Assembly: GCF_016889705.1 (NCBI RefSeq)
Contig: NZ_CP069526.1
Location: forward strand, 1,922,001 to 1,986,000
Origin: Amycolatopsis sp. FDAARGOS 1241
GTDB taxonomy: Bacteria > Actinomycetota > Actinomycetes > Mycobacteriales > Pseudonocardiaceae
Direction: 5' to 3'
Length of the DNA: 64,000 nucleotides
Under the pieces are notes generated by a model. That model was given only the letters and a program-made list of their open reading frames with translations. It searched no databases and was not told the origin of the DNA. The translations under genes were made by a program, and so were the position numbers. The first letter of the stretch is position 1; every line of letters begins with the position of its first letter. Shown one piece after another: positions 1-8,062 of the stretch.

Positions 1-1
1 G

Positions 2-70
2 GAGCGGTCCGAAGAGGACAGGGCGAAGATCGCCCACGGCAATGCCGAGGAGCTCCTCGGCCTGAGCTAG
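2..70 (+). CDS. C-terminal end of an amidohydrolase-family protein (partial)
   Basis: Only the last 22 codons and the TAG stop lie in the window. The reading frame ends in KIAHGNAEELLGL. This matches the usual ending of amidohydrolase-2 (ACMSD/TIM-barrel) metal-dependent hydrolases, where a final helix carries a conserved H/GNA...LxGL pattern. The stop overlaps the last codon of the convergent VanW gene by a few bases, so the two genes are packed tail to tail. The family call rests on a short motif only; the rest of the gene is outside the window. Confidence 0.5.
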   Translation, partial: ERSEEDRAKIAHGNAEELLGLS

Positions 71-1860
71 GGCTCGCAGGTGATCTTCGGCTGCGGGTTG
101 TAGCGCACCGTCCGGGTGTGGCGTGAGATCTCCCGGCCGGTCGACGCGTCCTTGAGCACCCGCGTGTCCGTGGTCGTGAAGCCGGGCGCGCCGTTGGATG
201 CGTGACAGTTCTCGGCCGGGCCCGGTTTGGTCTCCGGCGGCGTCGGGTTGGTGTGCTCGCCCGGGATCGACTCGACGGTGTAGCGCTTGGTTCCCCACAG
301 CTTCACCGTGATCGACGACGGCGTCCAGATCGTCTGGATCGCGATGCCGGTGCCGGAGTCGTTGGTGAATTTGAGATCGATGACGCTGGAACCGTCGGGG
401 TTCTGGAAGACGGTGGCTTCGCGGGCCGCCGGGTAGCGGCTGATGTAGTAGCTGTGTTCCTTGTGCCCGGCGTCCTTCATGCCGGCGAAGTACGACGCGT
501 TGTAGAGCGTGGTGGCGAACTGCGAGATGCCGCCGCCGACTTCGCGCGCCGGGGCACCGTTCTCGATCACGCCGGCCTCGACGTAACCCTGCGGTTTGCC
601 GCGCGGCCCGGTGAACCCGTTGAGGCTGAAGGTTTCGCCCGGCTTCACGATGGCGCCGTTCACCTTCTGCGCCACCACGCGGATGTTCACACCCGAGTCG
701 GCGGCGAACCCCTTCGTGGTGAACTCGCCGACGACCTCTTTCACGCCCAGCGCGTTGGCCTGCTCGGTGGTGACCTTCGCCGGGCTGTTCTTGTACACGG
801 CCTTGAGCTCGCGCTGGTCCGCGCGCTTGAGCACGTCCGGCAGCGGCTTGAGGCTCGGTTCCCAGTCGACCGTCTTGCCATCGACGGACGGCTCGACAGC
901 GGGCTTCCCGCCGCTGAACCCGATGGTCGCCTCCCGGCCCTGCTTCTCGGTGGACTTCAGCTGCGGCCCGGCGGCGTCGGCGAGCTTCTTCTGGTCCAGC
1001 TGCGGCGTGAGCCCGCCGCCGTCGGCCGGGGTGAACGTGAGCGCCGCCGCGATGTCGCGCGGCTGCAGCCTCGCGTCGGCGCCCTCGCCCTTGATCGTCA
1101 CAGGCGCGGCGACCGCGGGCTTCGCGAACTGCTCCAGCGCCGCCTGCACGCCTTCAGGCGTCGTGCGCACCGGCGTCGGCACCACCGGCAGCGCGAGCTC
1201 CTCGCCCGACGCCCACTTGCCCAGCACGGCGGCCTTCGCGGCGGCGACGTCGAGCTTCTGCCCGGGCTGCGGCGGCACGGCGACGGGCGAGGTGCCGTCG
1301 AAACGCACCGTGCCCTCCACGGCGTCGCGATCGACCCGGCCGCGCAGGTCCTCCAGCGCCGGGTCGAGCAGGTCGCCCTCGGCGTGGGACACGACGCCGA
1401 CCTCGCGAGTGGTGAAGAACGACGCGAGCCGGGTGAACGGGTTCAGCGGCTGGTCACCGGCCTGGTCCAGGGTGGCGGACCAGTCGAGGCGCAGGCCCGC
1501 GAGCGTCGGCGACAGCGTGGTGCGCGCCGCCCCGGCGGTGACGGTGAGCGGCCGCGTGAGCCGCGGTTCGATCGTGCCGCGCAGCTCGCGTTCGGCCACC
1601 GGCCGGTCGAGGCCGCCGACGTCGACACCCGCCACGGTGACCCCGCGCGGCACGCTGCCCTGGCTGGTCAGCAGGTCGATCAGGTACACGACGAGCAGGA
1701 CCGCCAGCACGCCACCGGTGATCCACCCGGCCTTGCGCAGGCCCGGGCGCGGCTCGCGCTCGGCACCGGGCGGTTCGGTCCCGGCCGAAGGTGCGACAAC
1801 CGGTAGGACTTCCGTTTGCTGGTCGTCGTCGGACTCCGGCCAGCGCGGTTCGTACGGCAC
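67..1860 (-). CDS. VanW family protein with peptidoglycan-binding-like repeats
   Basis: A membrane-anchored extracytoplasmic protein of about 597 aa. A short charged, proline-rich cytoplasmic N-terminus is followed by one transmembrane helix (GWITGGVLAVLLVVYLIDLL). After that come repeats of the PG_binding_4 type and then a VanW domain at roughly residues 380-520, with VKPGETFSLNGFTG and EVGGGISQFATTLYNA as its hallmark blocks. VanW proteins occur in glycopeptide-resistance clusters but are widespread in actinobacteria and their biochemical role is unsettled. I prefer the GTG start at 1860, because GGGAGGG sits eight bases upstream; an ATG at 1917 is in frame but lacks a clear ribosome-binding site. 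There are no van resistance genes nearby, so a resistance role is not supported. Confidence 0.85.
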   Translation of the reverse strand: MPYEPRWPESDDDQQTEVLPVVAPSAGTEPPGAEREPRPGLRKAGWITGGVLAVLLVVYLIDLLTSQGSVPRGVTVAGVDVGGLDRPVAERELRGTIEPRLTRPLTVTAGAARTTLSPTLAGLRLDWSATLDQAGDQPLNPFTRLASFFTTREVGVVSHAEGDLLDPALEDLRGRVDRDAVEGTVRFDGTSPVAVPPQPGQKLDVAAAKAAVLGKWASGEELALPVVPTPVRTTPEGVQAALEQFAKPAVAAPVTIKGEGADARLQPRDIAAALTFTPADGGGLTPQLDQKKLADAAGPQLKSTEKQGREATIGFSGGKPAVEPSVDGKTVDWEPSLKPLPDVLKRADQRELKAVYKNSPAKVTTEQANALGVKEVVGEFTTKGFAADSGVNIRVVAQKVNGAIVKPGETFSLNGFTGPRGKPQGYVEAGVIENGAPAREVGGGISQFATTLYNASYFAGMKDAGHKEHSYYISRYPAAREATVFQNPDGSSVIDLKFTNDSGTGIAIQTIWTPSSITVKLWGTKRYTVESIPGEHTNPTPPETKPGPAENCHASNGAPGFTTTDTRVLKDASTGREISRHTRTVRYNPQPKITCEP

Positions 1861-1950
1861 CTGTTCGACCCTCCCGTTGCTGCGTCCCGCGCACAGGGTA
1901 CGGGCTGAGCCGGACATGCCGGACTAGTGCCCCTTGGAGGAACAAACCGG

Positions 1951-3669
1951 TCAGCGGGCGTCGGGTTCCGGGTTGGCGCCCGCGCGGGCCAGGAAGTCGA
2001 AGTCACAGCCCTCGTCGGCTTGGGTGATGTGCTCGGCGTACAGGGCACCGTAACCGCGCTCGAACCGCGGCGCAGGCTGAGACCAATCGGCCCGCCGCTT
2101 CTCCAGCTCCTCGTCGTCGACCTCGAGCCGCAGCGTGCGGGCCGGCACGTCGAGCGTGATGAGGTCGCCGTCGCGCACCAGCGCGAGCGGGCCGCCGACG
2201 TGCGACTCAGGGGCCACGTGCAGCACGCACGCGCCATAGGACGTGCCGCTCATCCGGGCGTCGGAGATGCGCACCATGTCCCGCACGCCCTGTGCGAGCA
2301 AGTGGTCGGGGATCGGCAGCATGCCGTACTCGGGCATGCCGGGGCCGCCGAGCGGGCCGGAGCCGCGCAGCACGAGCACCGAATCGGCCGTGATGCCGAG
2401 TGCTGGGTCGTTGATCCGCTTCTTGAGGTCCGCGTAGTCGTCGAACACCACGGCGGGGCCGGCGTGTTCGAGCAGTTCCGGCGTCGCGGCGATGTGCTTG
2501 ATCACCGCACCGGAGGGCGCGAGGTTGCCGCGCAGCACGGCGACCCCGCCCTCCGTCGCGACGGGGTTGTCGCGCGGCCGGATCACGTCGTCGTTGTGCA
2601 CGCGGGCGCTCTCCAGCGTTTCGGCGAGCGTGCGGCCGGAGACGGTGACGCGGTCGGTGTGCAGCAGGTCCGTCAGCCGCGACAGCAGCCCGGGCAGGCC
2701 GCCGGCGTAGTAGAAGTCCTCCATCAGCCAGTCGCCGCCCGGGCGGATGTTGGCGAGCACGGGCACGCGGCGCGCGATCTCGTCGAAGTCGGCCAGGCTG
2801 AGCGACAGGCCGCTGCGCCCGGCCATCGCGATCAGGTGGATCACGGCGTTGGTCGAGCCGCCGAGCGCGAGCACGGTGGTGATGGCGTCGGCGTACGCGC
2901 GCTCGTCGAGCACCTTCGTGATGGTCAGGTCCTCCCACACCAGCCCGACGGCCCGGGCCCCGCTCGCGGCCGCCATCCGGTGGTGCGCCGAGTCGACGGC
3001 GGGGATCGACGCCGCGCCCGGCAGCGTGAGGCCGAGCACCTCGGCGGCCGACGTCATGGTCGACGCCGTGCCCATCGTCATGCAGTGGCCCGGGGAGCGG
3101 GCGAGACCGCGCTCCAGTTCGGACAGCTCGTGATCGCCGATCGTGCCCGCGCGGCGCTCGTCCCAGTACTTCCACATGTCGGTGCCGCTGCCGAGCACCT
3201 CGTCGCGCCAGTGGCCGCGCAGCATCGGCCCGGCCGGCACGAAGATCGCGGGCAGCCCGGCGCTCGCCGCGCCCATCAGCAGCGCGGGGGTGGTCTTGTC
3301 GCAGCCGCCCATCAGCACCGCGCCGTCGATCGGGTAGGAGCGCAGGGTCTCCTCGGTCTCCATCGCCAGCAGGTTGCGGTAGAGCATGGGCGTGGGCTTC
3401 TGGTAGGTCTCCGACAGCGTCGCCACCGGGAACTCCAGCGGGAACCCGCCCGCCTGCCACACGCCGCGCTTCACCTGTTCGGCTCGCTCGCGCAGGTGCA
3501 GGTGGCACGGGTTGATGTCACTCCACGTGTTGAGGATGCCGATCACCGGTTTGCCGAGGTGCTCCTGCGGCTCGTAACCGAGCTGCCGGGCCCGGGCGCG
3601 GTGGCTGAAATTCCGCAGCTCGTCGCCGCCGAACCAGCGGTGGCTGCGCAGGTCCTCCGGTGCTTTCAT
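1951..3669 (-). CDS. IlvD/Edd family dehydratase, L-arabonate dehydratase type
   Basis: A 572-aa dehydratase of the dihydroxy-acid/sugar-acid family, which removes water from a 2,3-dihydroxy acid using an Fe-S cluster. Three likely cluster cysteines are visible: NTWSDINPCHLHL near residue 60, GGCDKTTPALLMGA near 130 and SPGHCMTMGTASTM near 200. The overall pattern (RWFGGDELRNFSHRARA at the start, GPGMPEYGMLPIP later) resembles L-arabonate/D-xylonate dehydratases more than housekeeping IlvD. Start chosen at the ATG at 3669 because homology begins right there; the frame stays open further upstream. It is divergent from a GntR/FCD regulator, which fits control of a sugar-acid catabolic gene. The exact substrate is inferred. 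Confidence 0.85.
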   Translation of the reverse strand: MKAPEDLRSHRWFGGDELRNFSHRARARQLGYEPQEHLGKPVIGILNTWSDINPCHLHLRERAEQVKRGVWQAGGFPLEFPVATLSETYQKPTPMLYRNLLAMETEETLRSYPIDGAVLMGGCDKTTPALLMGAASAGLPAIFVPAGPMLRGHWRDEVLGSGTDMWKYWDERRAGTIGDHELSELERGLARSPGHCMTMGTASTMTSAAEVLGLTLPGAASIPAVDSAHHRMAAASGARAVGLVWEDLTITKVLDERAYADAITTVLALGGSTNAVIHLIAMAGRSGLSLSLADFDEIARRVPVLANIRPGGDWLMEDFYYAGGLPGLLSRLTDLLHTDRVTVSGRTLAETLESARVHNDDVIRPRDNPVATEGGVAVLRGNLAPSGAVIKHIAATPELLEHAGPAVVFDDYADLKKRINDPALGITADSVLVLRGSGPLGGPGMPEYGMLPIPDHLLAQGVRDMVRISDARMSGTSYGACVLHVAPESHVGGPLALVRDGDLITLDVPARTLRLEVDDEELEKRRADWSQPAPRFERGYGALYAEHITQADEGCDFDFLARAGANPEPDAR

Positions 3670-3705
3670 GGCCGGGCCGCCTTTCGTCGCTTCGGGCAGT
3701 ATGGC

Positions 3706-3719
3706 ATCTGATATATGAT
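3706..3719. promoter_or_regulatory. Candidate GntR/FCD operator between divergent genes
   Basis: ATCTGATATATGAT is an imperfect palindrome (10 of 14 positions symmetric), flanked by more AT-rich sequence that stands out in GC-rich DNA. It lies between the dehydratase start and the FCD regulator start. Regulators of this subfamily usually bind short AT-rich inverted repeats in the divergent promoter. Function is inferred from position and symmetry only. Confidence 0.45.
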
Positions 3720-3815
3720 CACAGTTCGCCCTGCGGGGCGCGGGCACCGCCCGCGACCGCCTGGTTGAATGTTGGTCTGTTCGACTGGGCAGACCGTGCG
3801 AGCCTGGAGTGTCCG

Positions 3816-4481
3816 ATGCCACCGACGTTCAGCCTGCCCGCCTCGCGCACCGAGGTGGTGCTGGAGGAGATCCGCCGCGGCATCCTGACCCGTGAGCTGC
3901 TCCCCGGCCAGCCGCTCGTGGAAGCTGAGCTGGCACAGCGTCTCGGCGTGTCCAAGACGCCGGTGCGCGAAGCGCTGAAGGTGCTGTCGAACTCGGGGCT
4001 CGTCACGTTCAGCCCGTACCGCGGCGCTTCGGTGTGCGTGGTCGACGCGGCGATGGCGCGCTCGGTGTACGACGTGCGGATGGTGCTCGAACCCGAGGCC
4101 CTGCGCCGCTCCGTGGCGGCCGGCGCGCCCGAGCTGTTCGAGGAAGCGGCTGAGGCGCTCAGGCAGGCGCAGGCGGCGCTGCCGGACAAGGACCACGCTT
4201 CGCTCAGCCTGCTCAACCGGCGTTTCCACCGCGCGCTCTACGCCGGCTGCGGCAATCCGCTGATGGTGTCGATGCTCGACGACCTCAAGGACCGCGCGGC
4301 GCTCATCAGCGTGGTCGGCTGGGAGGCGAACCCCAGCTGGCGCAAGGAGTGGAGCGAGCACAAGGCCGTGCTCACCGCAGCCAAGAAGGGCGACGCCGAC
4401 GGCGCGGCCGAGCTGCTGCGCAAGCACATCGGCGCGTTCCTCCAGCGCGTCGTGGCCGCGATCGGCGAAGAGGAGGCGTAG
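3816..4481 (+). CDS. GntR family transcriptional regulator (FadR/FCD subfamily)
   Basis: A 221-aa DNA-binding regulator. The N-terminal winged helix contains LAQRLGVSKTPVREALKVL, the signature recognition region of GntR proteins. An all-helical FCD ligand domain follows, with the metal/ligand-site pattern RMVLEP near residue 90, NRRFHRALY near 130 and a later EHKAVLTA. It probably senses a sugar acid or its breakdown product and represses the divergent dehydratase gene. The ATG at 3816 is preferred because the N-terminal arm before the wHTH then has normal length; upstream in-frame starts would read through the operator region. The phosphoesterase gene begins three bases after its stop. Confidence 0.88.
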   Translation: MPPTFSLPASRTEVVLEEIRRGILTRELLPGQPLVEAELAQRLGVSKTPVREALKVLSNSGLVTFSPYRGASVCVVDAAMARSVYDVRMVLEPEALRRSVAAGAPELFEEAAEALRQAQAALPDKDHASLSLLNRRFHRALYAGCGNPLMVSMLDDLKDRAALISVVGWEANPSWRKEWSEHKAVLTAAKKGDADGAAELLRKHIGAFLQRVVAAIGEEEA

Positions 4482-4484
4482 GCC

Positions 4485-4988
4485 GTGCGGCTGCTGCTCC
4501 TCGCGGACACCCATCTGCCGAAGCGGGCCAAGGAACTGCCCGAGGAGGTCTGGGCCGAGGTGGAGCGCGCCGACGTCGTCGTGCACGCCGGCGACTGGGT
4601 CGACCTCGACGCGTTCGACCAGCTCGCGGTGGCGGCCAAACGGCTCGTCGGGGTGTACGGCAACAACGACGGGCCCGAGCTGCGCGCGTGGCTGCCCGAG
4701 ATCGCGCGGGTAACCCTCGGTGGCGTGCGGCTGGCGGTGATCCACGAGACCGGTGCCGCGAAGGGCCGCGAACAACGCTGCGACGCGCAGTTCCCCGACG
4801 CCGACGTGCTCGTGTTCGGCCACAGCCACATCCCGTGGGACACGGTGACGCCCGGCGGCCTGCGTCTGCTCAACCCCGGCTCGCCCACCGACCGCCGGCG
4901 CCAGCCGTTCCGCACGTACCAAACGGCCGAGATCCGCGACGGCAAGCTCGAGAACGTCGAGCTCCACGAGCTGCCGCCGCGCTCCTGA
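4485..4988 (+). CDS. YfcE-type metallophosphoesterase
   Basis: A compact 167-aa calcineurin-like phosphoesterase. The metal-binding motifs appear in order: ADTHLPK (DxH), HAGDWVD (GDxxD), YGNNDGPE (GNHD equivalent), an IHET block and GHSHIPW (GHxH). The size and motif spacing match the small YfcE/MJ0936 group of phosphodiesterases. The GTG start lies three bases after the GntR stop, so the two are likely co-transcribed. The substrate cannot be read from sequence. Confidence 0.85.
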   Translation: MRLLLLADTHLPKRAKELPEEVWAEVERADVVVHAGDWVDLDAFDQLAVAAKRLVGVYGNNDGPELRAWLPEIARVTLGGVRLAVIHETGAAKGREQRCDAQFPDADVLVFGHSHIPWDTVTPGGLRLLNPGSPTDRRRQPFRTYQTAEIRDGKLENVELHELPPRS

Positions 4989-5006
4989 CCGGGTACAACG
5001 GAACCC

Positions 5007-6002
5007 ATGGACCCCGCACGCGCGCTGCGCGACATCGCGTTCCAGCTCGAACGCGCGGCTGAACCGACCTACCGGGTGCGCGCCTTCCGGCAGGCGGCGG
5101 CGATCGTCGACCACCTGTCACAGGACGAGCTGGAGAGCCGCGTGCGCTCCGGCACACTGCAGGCGCTCAAGGGCATCGGCAAGGTCACCGCCGGGGTCAT
5201 CGAGGACGCGTGGCTCGGCCGGGTGCCCGCGTACGCGGCCAAGATCGCCGAAGCCGACTTGCCGGACGGCGGCGACCTGCGCGCCGCGCTGCGCGGCGAC
5301 TGCCACACCCACTCCGACTGGTCCGACGGCGGCAGCCCCATCCAGGAGATGGCCGAGGCCGCGCGCGACCTCGGCCACGAGTGGATCGTGCTCACCGACC
5401 ACTCGCCGCGCCTGACCGTGGCCAACGGGTTGTCGGCCGAACGGCTGCGCAAGCAGATGGACGAAGTCGCGCGCGTCAACGCGGAGCTCGCACCGTTTCG
5501 CCTGCTGCACGGCATCGAGGTCGACATCCTCGACGACGGTTCCCTCGACCAGCGGGAGGACCTGCTGGAGCGGCTCGACTTCGTGGTGGCCAGCGTGCAC
5601 TCCAAGCTGCGCATGCCGGCGCGGGAGCTGACGCCGCGGATGGTGGCGGCGGTGCAGAACCCGTACGTGCGCGTGCTCGGCCACTGCACGGGACGGCTGG
5701 TGAAGGGGCCGCGGGCGCGGCCGCCGTCGACGTTCGACGCGGAGCAGGTGTTCACCGCTTGCCGGGAGAACGGGGTTGCGGTGGAGATCAACTCGCGCCC
5801 GGAGCGGCTCGACCCGCCGATGCCGCTGCTGCGGCTGGCCGTGGAGCTGGGCTGCGACTTCGCCATCGACAGCGACGCACACGCACCCGGCCAGCTCGAC
5901 TGGCAGGTCTACGGGTGCGCGCGCGCCGAAAAGGCCGGGCTGACCGTGGACCGGGTGCTCAACACACGGCCCGCGGGCGACCTTCTCTCTACTGTGGACT
6001 GA
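5007..6002 (+). CDS. PHP domain protein with an N-terminal PolX-like helix-hairpin-helix region
   Basis: A 331-aa protein in two parts. Residues 1-90 look like the helical 8-kDa/HhH portion of family X DNA polymerases (RAFRQAAAIVDHL, then TLQALKGIGKVTAGVIED). Residues 95-331 form a PHP phosphoesterase domain with metal ligands in CHTHSDWSDG, LTDHSP, HGIEVDILDD, ASVHSKL, LGHCTGR and SDAHAPGQLD. The nucleotidyltransferase palm that joins these parts in bacterial PolX is missing. The architecture therefore resembles a PolX stripped of its polymerase core. It may act as a nuclease or phosphatase in DNA repair. The gene follows the phosphoesterase by 18 bp and overlaps the convergent transpeptidase gene by 14 bp. 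Confidence 0.85.
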   Translation: MDPARALRDIAFQLERAAEPTYRVRAFRQAAAIVDHLSQDELESRVRSGTLQALKGIGKVTAGVIEDAWLGRVPAYAAKIAEADLPDGGDLRAALRGDCHTHSDWSDGGSPIQEMAEAARDLGHEWIVLTDHSPRLTVANGLSAERLRKQMDEVARVNAELAPFRLLHGIEVDILDDGSLDQREDLLERLDFVVASVHSKLRMPARELTPRMVAAVQNPYVRVLGHCTGRLVKGPRARPPSTFDAEQVFTACRENGVAVEINSRPERLDPPMPLLRLAVELGCDFAIDSDAHAPGQLDWQVYGCARAEKAGLTVDRVLNTRPAGDLLSTVD

Positions 6003-6666
6003 TCCCGATGTTGATCACCGGGTGGTCGGCCGGGTCGAGCCAGCTCATCACGGCGTCGAGGGCCGCGGCCGGGATCGACACGCACCCCGCTGTCGGGCGG
6101 CCCGAGGAAACGTGCAGGAAGAACGCCGAACCCTGGCCCGGGACCGCCGGCCACCGGTTGTAGTCGATCACGGTGGCGTGGTCGTAGACGGGCCCGGCCT
6201 TGCCCAGGTCCTCGCCGGCCGACTCATCGAACGGGCACGTGCCCGGCGCGCACGAGTAGTGCGTGTTGTAGAAGGGCGACTTGACGTCGGAGACCCACCA
6301 GTCGGAGTCCGTGACCTGGCGGTACGGCAGCCGGGTGCCGTTGGTGGGTTTGATGCCGAACGCTTCGGTGAGCGTCCACACCCCGGCCGGCGTGTGCGAG
6401 GTGGCCTCGCTGGCCTGGCCGATGCCCTGCGTGCCGACGAACGCGGGGAACGGCCCGAGTACGCGGGTCCAGTGGGTCCCCTGGCGCTGCCACGCGATCA
6501 GCGTCGCCGTGGTCGACGCGCCGTCCGGCGCGGTCACGGTGACCATCTGGTCCGCCGAGCCGTGGTAGGGCAGGGCAGGCGGGGGCGGGGTGGCCGGTGC
6601 GTTCGCTGTTCCTGCTCCGAGCGTCCCCAGCGCGACGGAGAACAACGACGCGAGCACGGTTCTCAT
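5989..6666 (-). CDS. Secreted L,D-transpeptidase (YkuD family)
   Basis: A 225-aa exported protein with a signal peptide (MRTVLASLFSVALGTLGAGTANA, cleavage around residue 23). The YkuD catalytic region is near the C-terminus: a His in FFLHVSSG followed by GRPTAGCVSIP, carrying the active-site Cys. Upstream aromatic blocks (WWVSDVKSPFYNTHY) fit the actinobacterial subgroup often annotated as L,D-transpeptidase. It probably forms 3-3 peptide cross-links or attaches proteins to peptidoglycan, although some relatives are only predicted enzymes. The last codons overlap the end of the convergent PHP gene. Confidence 0.82.
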   Translation of the reverse strand: MRTVLASLFSVALGTLGAGTANAPATPPPPALPYHGSADQMVTVTAPDGASTTATLIAWQRQGTHWTRVLGPFPAFVGTQGIGQASEATSHTPAGVWTLTEAFGIKPTNGTRLPYRQVTDSDWWVSDVKSPFYNTHYSCAPGTCPFDESAGEDLGKAGPVYDHATVIDYNRWPAVPGQGSAFFLHVSSGRPTAGCVSIPAAALDAVMSWLDPADHPVINIGISPQ

Positions 6667-6788
6667 GGGCGGGAGCCTACGGGAAACTCGGGAGGCCGTT
6701 GGCGGAAATCGGTGAAACGGCCGCGGTGGAGGCGGGAAAACCCGGGCTGCCGTGCCGAAGCGGCGGCCCGGGTCTTCGCGGGCCGCGA

Positions 6789-7637
6789 TCAGTCGATCTC
6801 GAAGGGCTCGCCGTAGACCTTCCACTTCAGCGGGGTGTGCAGGTCGAGGTTGCCCGCGTTGAGGAACACCAGCTGCTCGGTGTCGACGCGCGAGGTGTCG
6901 GCGTGGGCCTCCTCCTGCTTCATGATCACCTTGCGGGCGTCGAGGAACGCCTTGAGGTAGGTGATTTCGTTCCCGCCCTGCGCCGGGCTCTTCGCCTTCT
7001 TCATCGCGGTCTTGCGGATGCCGCCGAAGCTGTCGGAGCTGTCGCCGGGGCCGTGCATCACGATGGCGTCGTAGTAGATGAACTGGCCGAGCGCGCCGAG
7101 GCCGTCGGACTCGGCCTGGTTCACCGACGGGGTGAAGTACACGCGGTCGCGTTCGCTGTTCTGCGCGGCCTGGAACTGCGACGTCTTCGCGGCGGCCACC
7201 CACGCGTCCTCGAACGGCCGGCCGAGGCCGGCGTGGGAGTCGGTGCCGTTGACCTTCTTCAGCGCCGGCAGGTACTTCGCCAGCGGGTTGTCCGGCACGG
7301 AGTTCGTGTAGGCCTGCACGAGCTCGAGCATGTCGCCGGTGCCCGAGCAGAAGCCGATGATGCCGGCGGTGTAACCGCGGCCGTCGCCGATGTCCTCGAT
7401 GTACTTGTACTGCGCCCTCCAGTCGAGGCTCGAGTTCTCCGCGCTGGAGACCAGCTGCATCGCGATTTCCTTCTTCTCCGGCGACGCGAGGTCGCCCCCG
7501 GAGGCGAAGGCCGCCGCCGCGGAAACCGGCGCGGGCGCCGGCGTGGCGGACGACAGGGTGGGCGTGGCGAGCGCGATGGAGAGGACCGACGCCACGGACA
7601 GGCCGGCAACGAGCGCGGGCCGCATCGTCTTGCGCAT
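6789..7637 (-). CDS. csn: Secreted GH46 chitosanase
   Basis: A 282-aa endo-chitosanase that hydrolyses beta-1,4 bonds in chitosan outside the cell. A signal peptide with an Ala-rich exit region occupies about residues 1-42. The mature enzyme strongly resembles Streptomyces sp. N174 chitosanase as I recall it, for example QLVSSAENSSLDW and YIEDIGDGRGYTAGIIGF. The catalytic pair is predicted as Glu67 and Asp85, the same 18-residue spacing as Glu22/Asp40 in N174. An AAGGA ribosome-binding site precedes the ATG at 7637. It is transcribed alone, with a long upstream region containing an AACGA..TCGTT palindrome and a stem-loop that may serve in chitosan-responsive control. Confidence 0.95.
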   Translation of the reverse strand: MRKTMRPALVAGLSVASVLSIALATPTLSSATPAPAPVSAAAAFASGGDLASPEKKEIAMQLVSSAENSSLDWRAQYKYIEDIGDGRGYTAGIIGFCSGTGDMLELVQAYTNSVPDNPLAKYLPALKKVNGTDSHAGLGRPFEDAWVAAAKTSQFQAAQNSERDRVYFTPSVNQAESDGLGALGQFIYYDAIVMHGPGDSSDSFGGIRKTAMKKAKSPAQGGNEITYLKAFLDARKVIMKQEEAHADTSRVDTEQLVFLNAGNLDLHTPLKWKVYGEPFEID

Positions 7638-7820
7638 GGGGAGAATTCCTTTTCCGCAGGGTGCCAGGGCTGGGCCATGACAGGTGGGCAAGGCGGACGA
7701 AGCCGGGAATTGCCTGGCGTGCCGGGAAATTCGCGACTCCGGGTGCTGCTGCGGTGTAGCGCAACGATAACCGGGCGTGATCCTGGTGGGCAAGAGGCAA
7801 AGCGGGATTTCAGGAGTGTG

Positions 7821-7834
7821 AACGAACGCTCGTT
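7821..7834. promoter_or_regulatory. Candidate TetR-type operator upstream of chitosanase
   Basis: AACGAACGCTCGTT is symmetric at 12 of 14 positions and has the AACGA/TCGTT half-site style common for TetR proteins. It lies about 185 bases upstream of the chitosanase start and about 230 bases downstream of the TetR stop. Whether the neighbouring TetR or a distant regulator binds it is unknown. Confidence 0.4.
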
Positions 7835-7847
7835 GCAGGCATTTCGG

Positions 7848-7872
7848 TTTCGGGGTTTGTCAACCCCGGAAA
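7848..7872. other. Stem-loop CGGGGTT-tgtc-AACCCCG
   Basis: A seven-base perfect stem (7851-7857 with 7862-7868) and a four-base loop, with partly matching TTT/AAA flanks. It could be an operator-like inverted repeat for the chitosanase gene or a weak terminator after the TetR gene. Function is not established. Confidence 0.35.
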
Positions 7873-8062
7873 GGCGGTTTCCCGCTCAGTGGGGCAGATT
7901 TCCGGTGATTCGGGTGGCGCAGGTGATCGTGCGAACCTCGTAATGTGCACGCCCAGGTGGCCGAAGAGGGGAGTCTCGCACAGTTCGATCCCTGCGGCGA
8001 TTTCCGTCGCGGAGCCCGAGATCCGGATAGCTCGCCGGAACCGCGGGGCACGGTGTCAGTGG

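Larger units (their letters stand above)
7638..8062. other. Chitosanase upstream region (no gene seen)
   Basis: These 425 bases between the chitosanase start and the stop of the TetR gene contain no convincing coding sequence. They hold the chitosanase ribosome-binding site, an inverted repeat at 7821-7834 and a stem-loop at 7848-7872. The minus-strand text also contains TTGACA at the hairpin, a possible -35 element, but I see no good -10 hexamer at the right distance. Confidence 0.5.

Noticed and set aside
202..1806. Long open frame on the plus strand opposite the VanW gene
   Set aside because: Arg/Asp/His-rich composition typical of an antisense shadow in GC-rich DNA; no recognisable domain and the VanW frame is clearly coding.
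67..1860. VanW gene as evidence of glycopeptide resistance or a glycopeptide biosynthetic locus
   Set aside because: No vanHAX, vanRS or biosynthetic genes nearby; VanW-domain proteins are common in actinobacteria without resistance.
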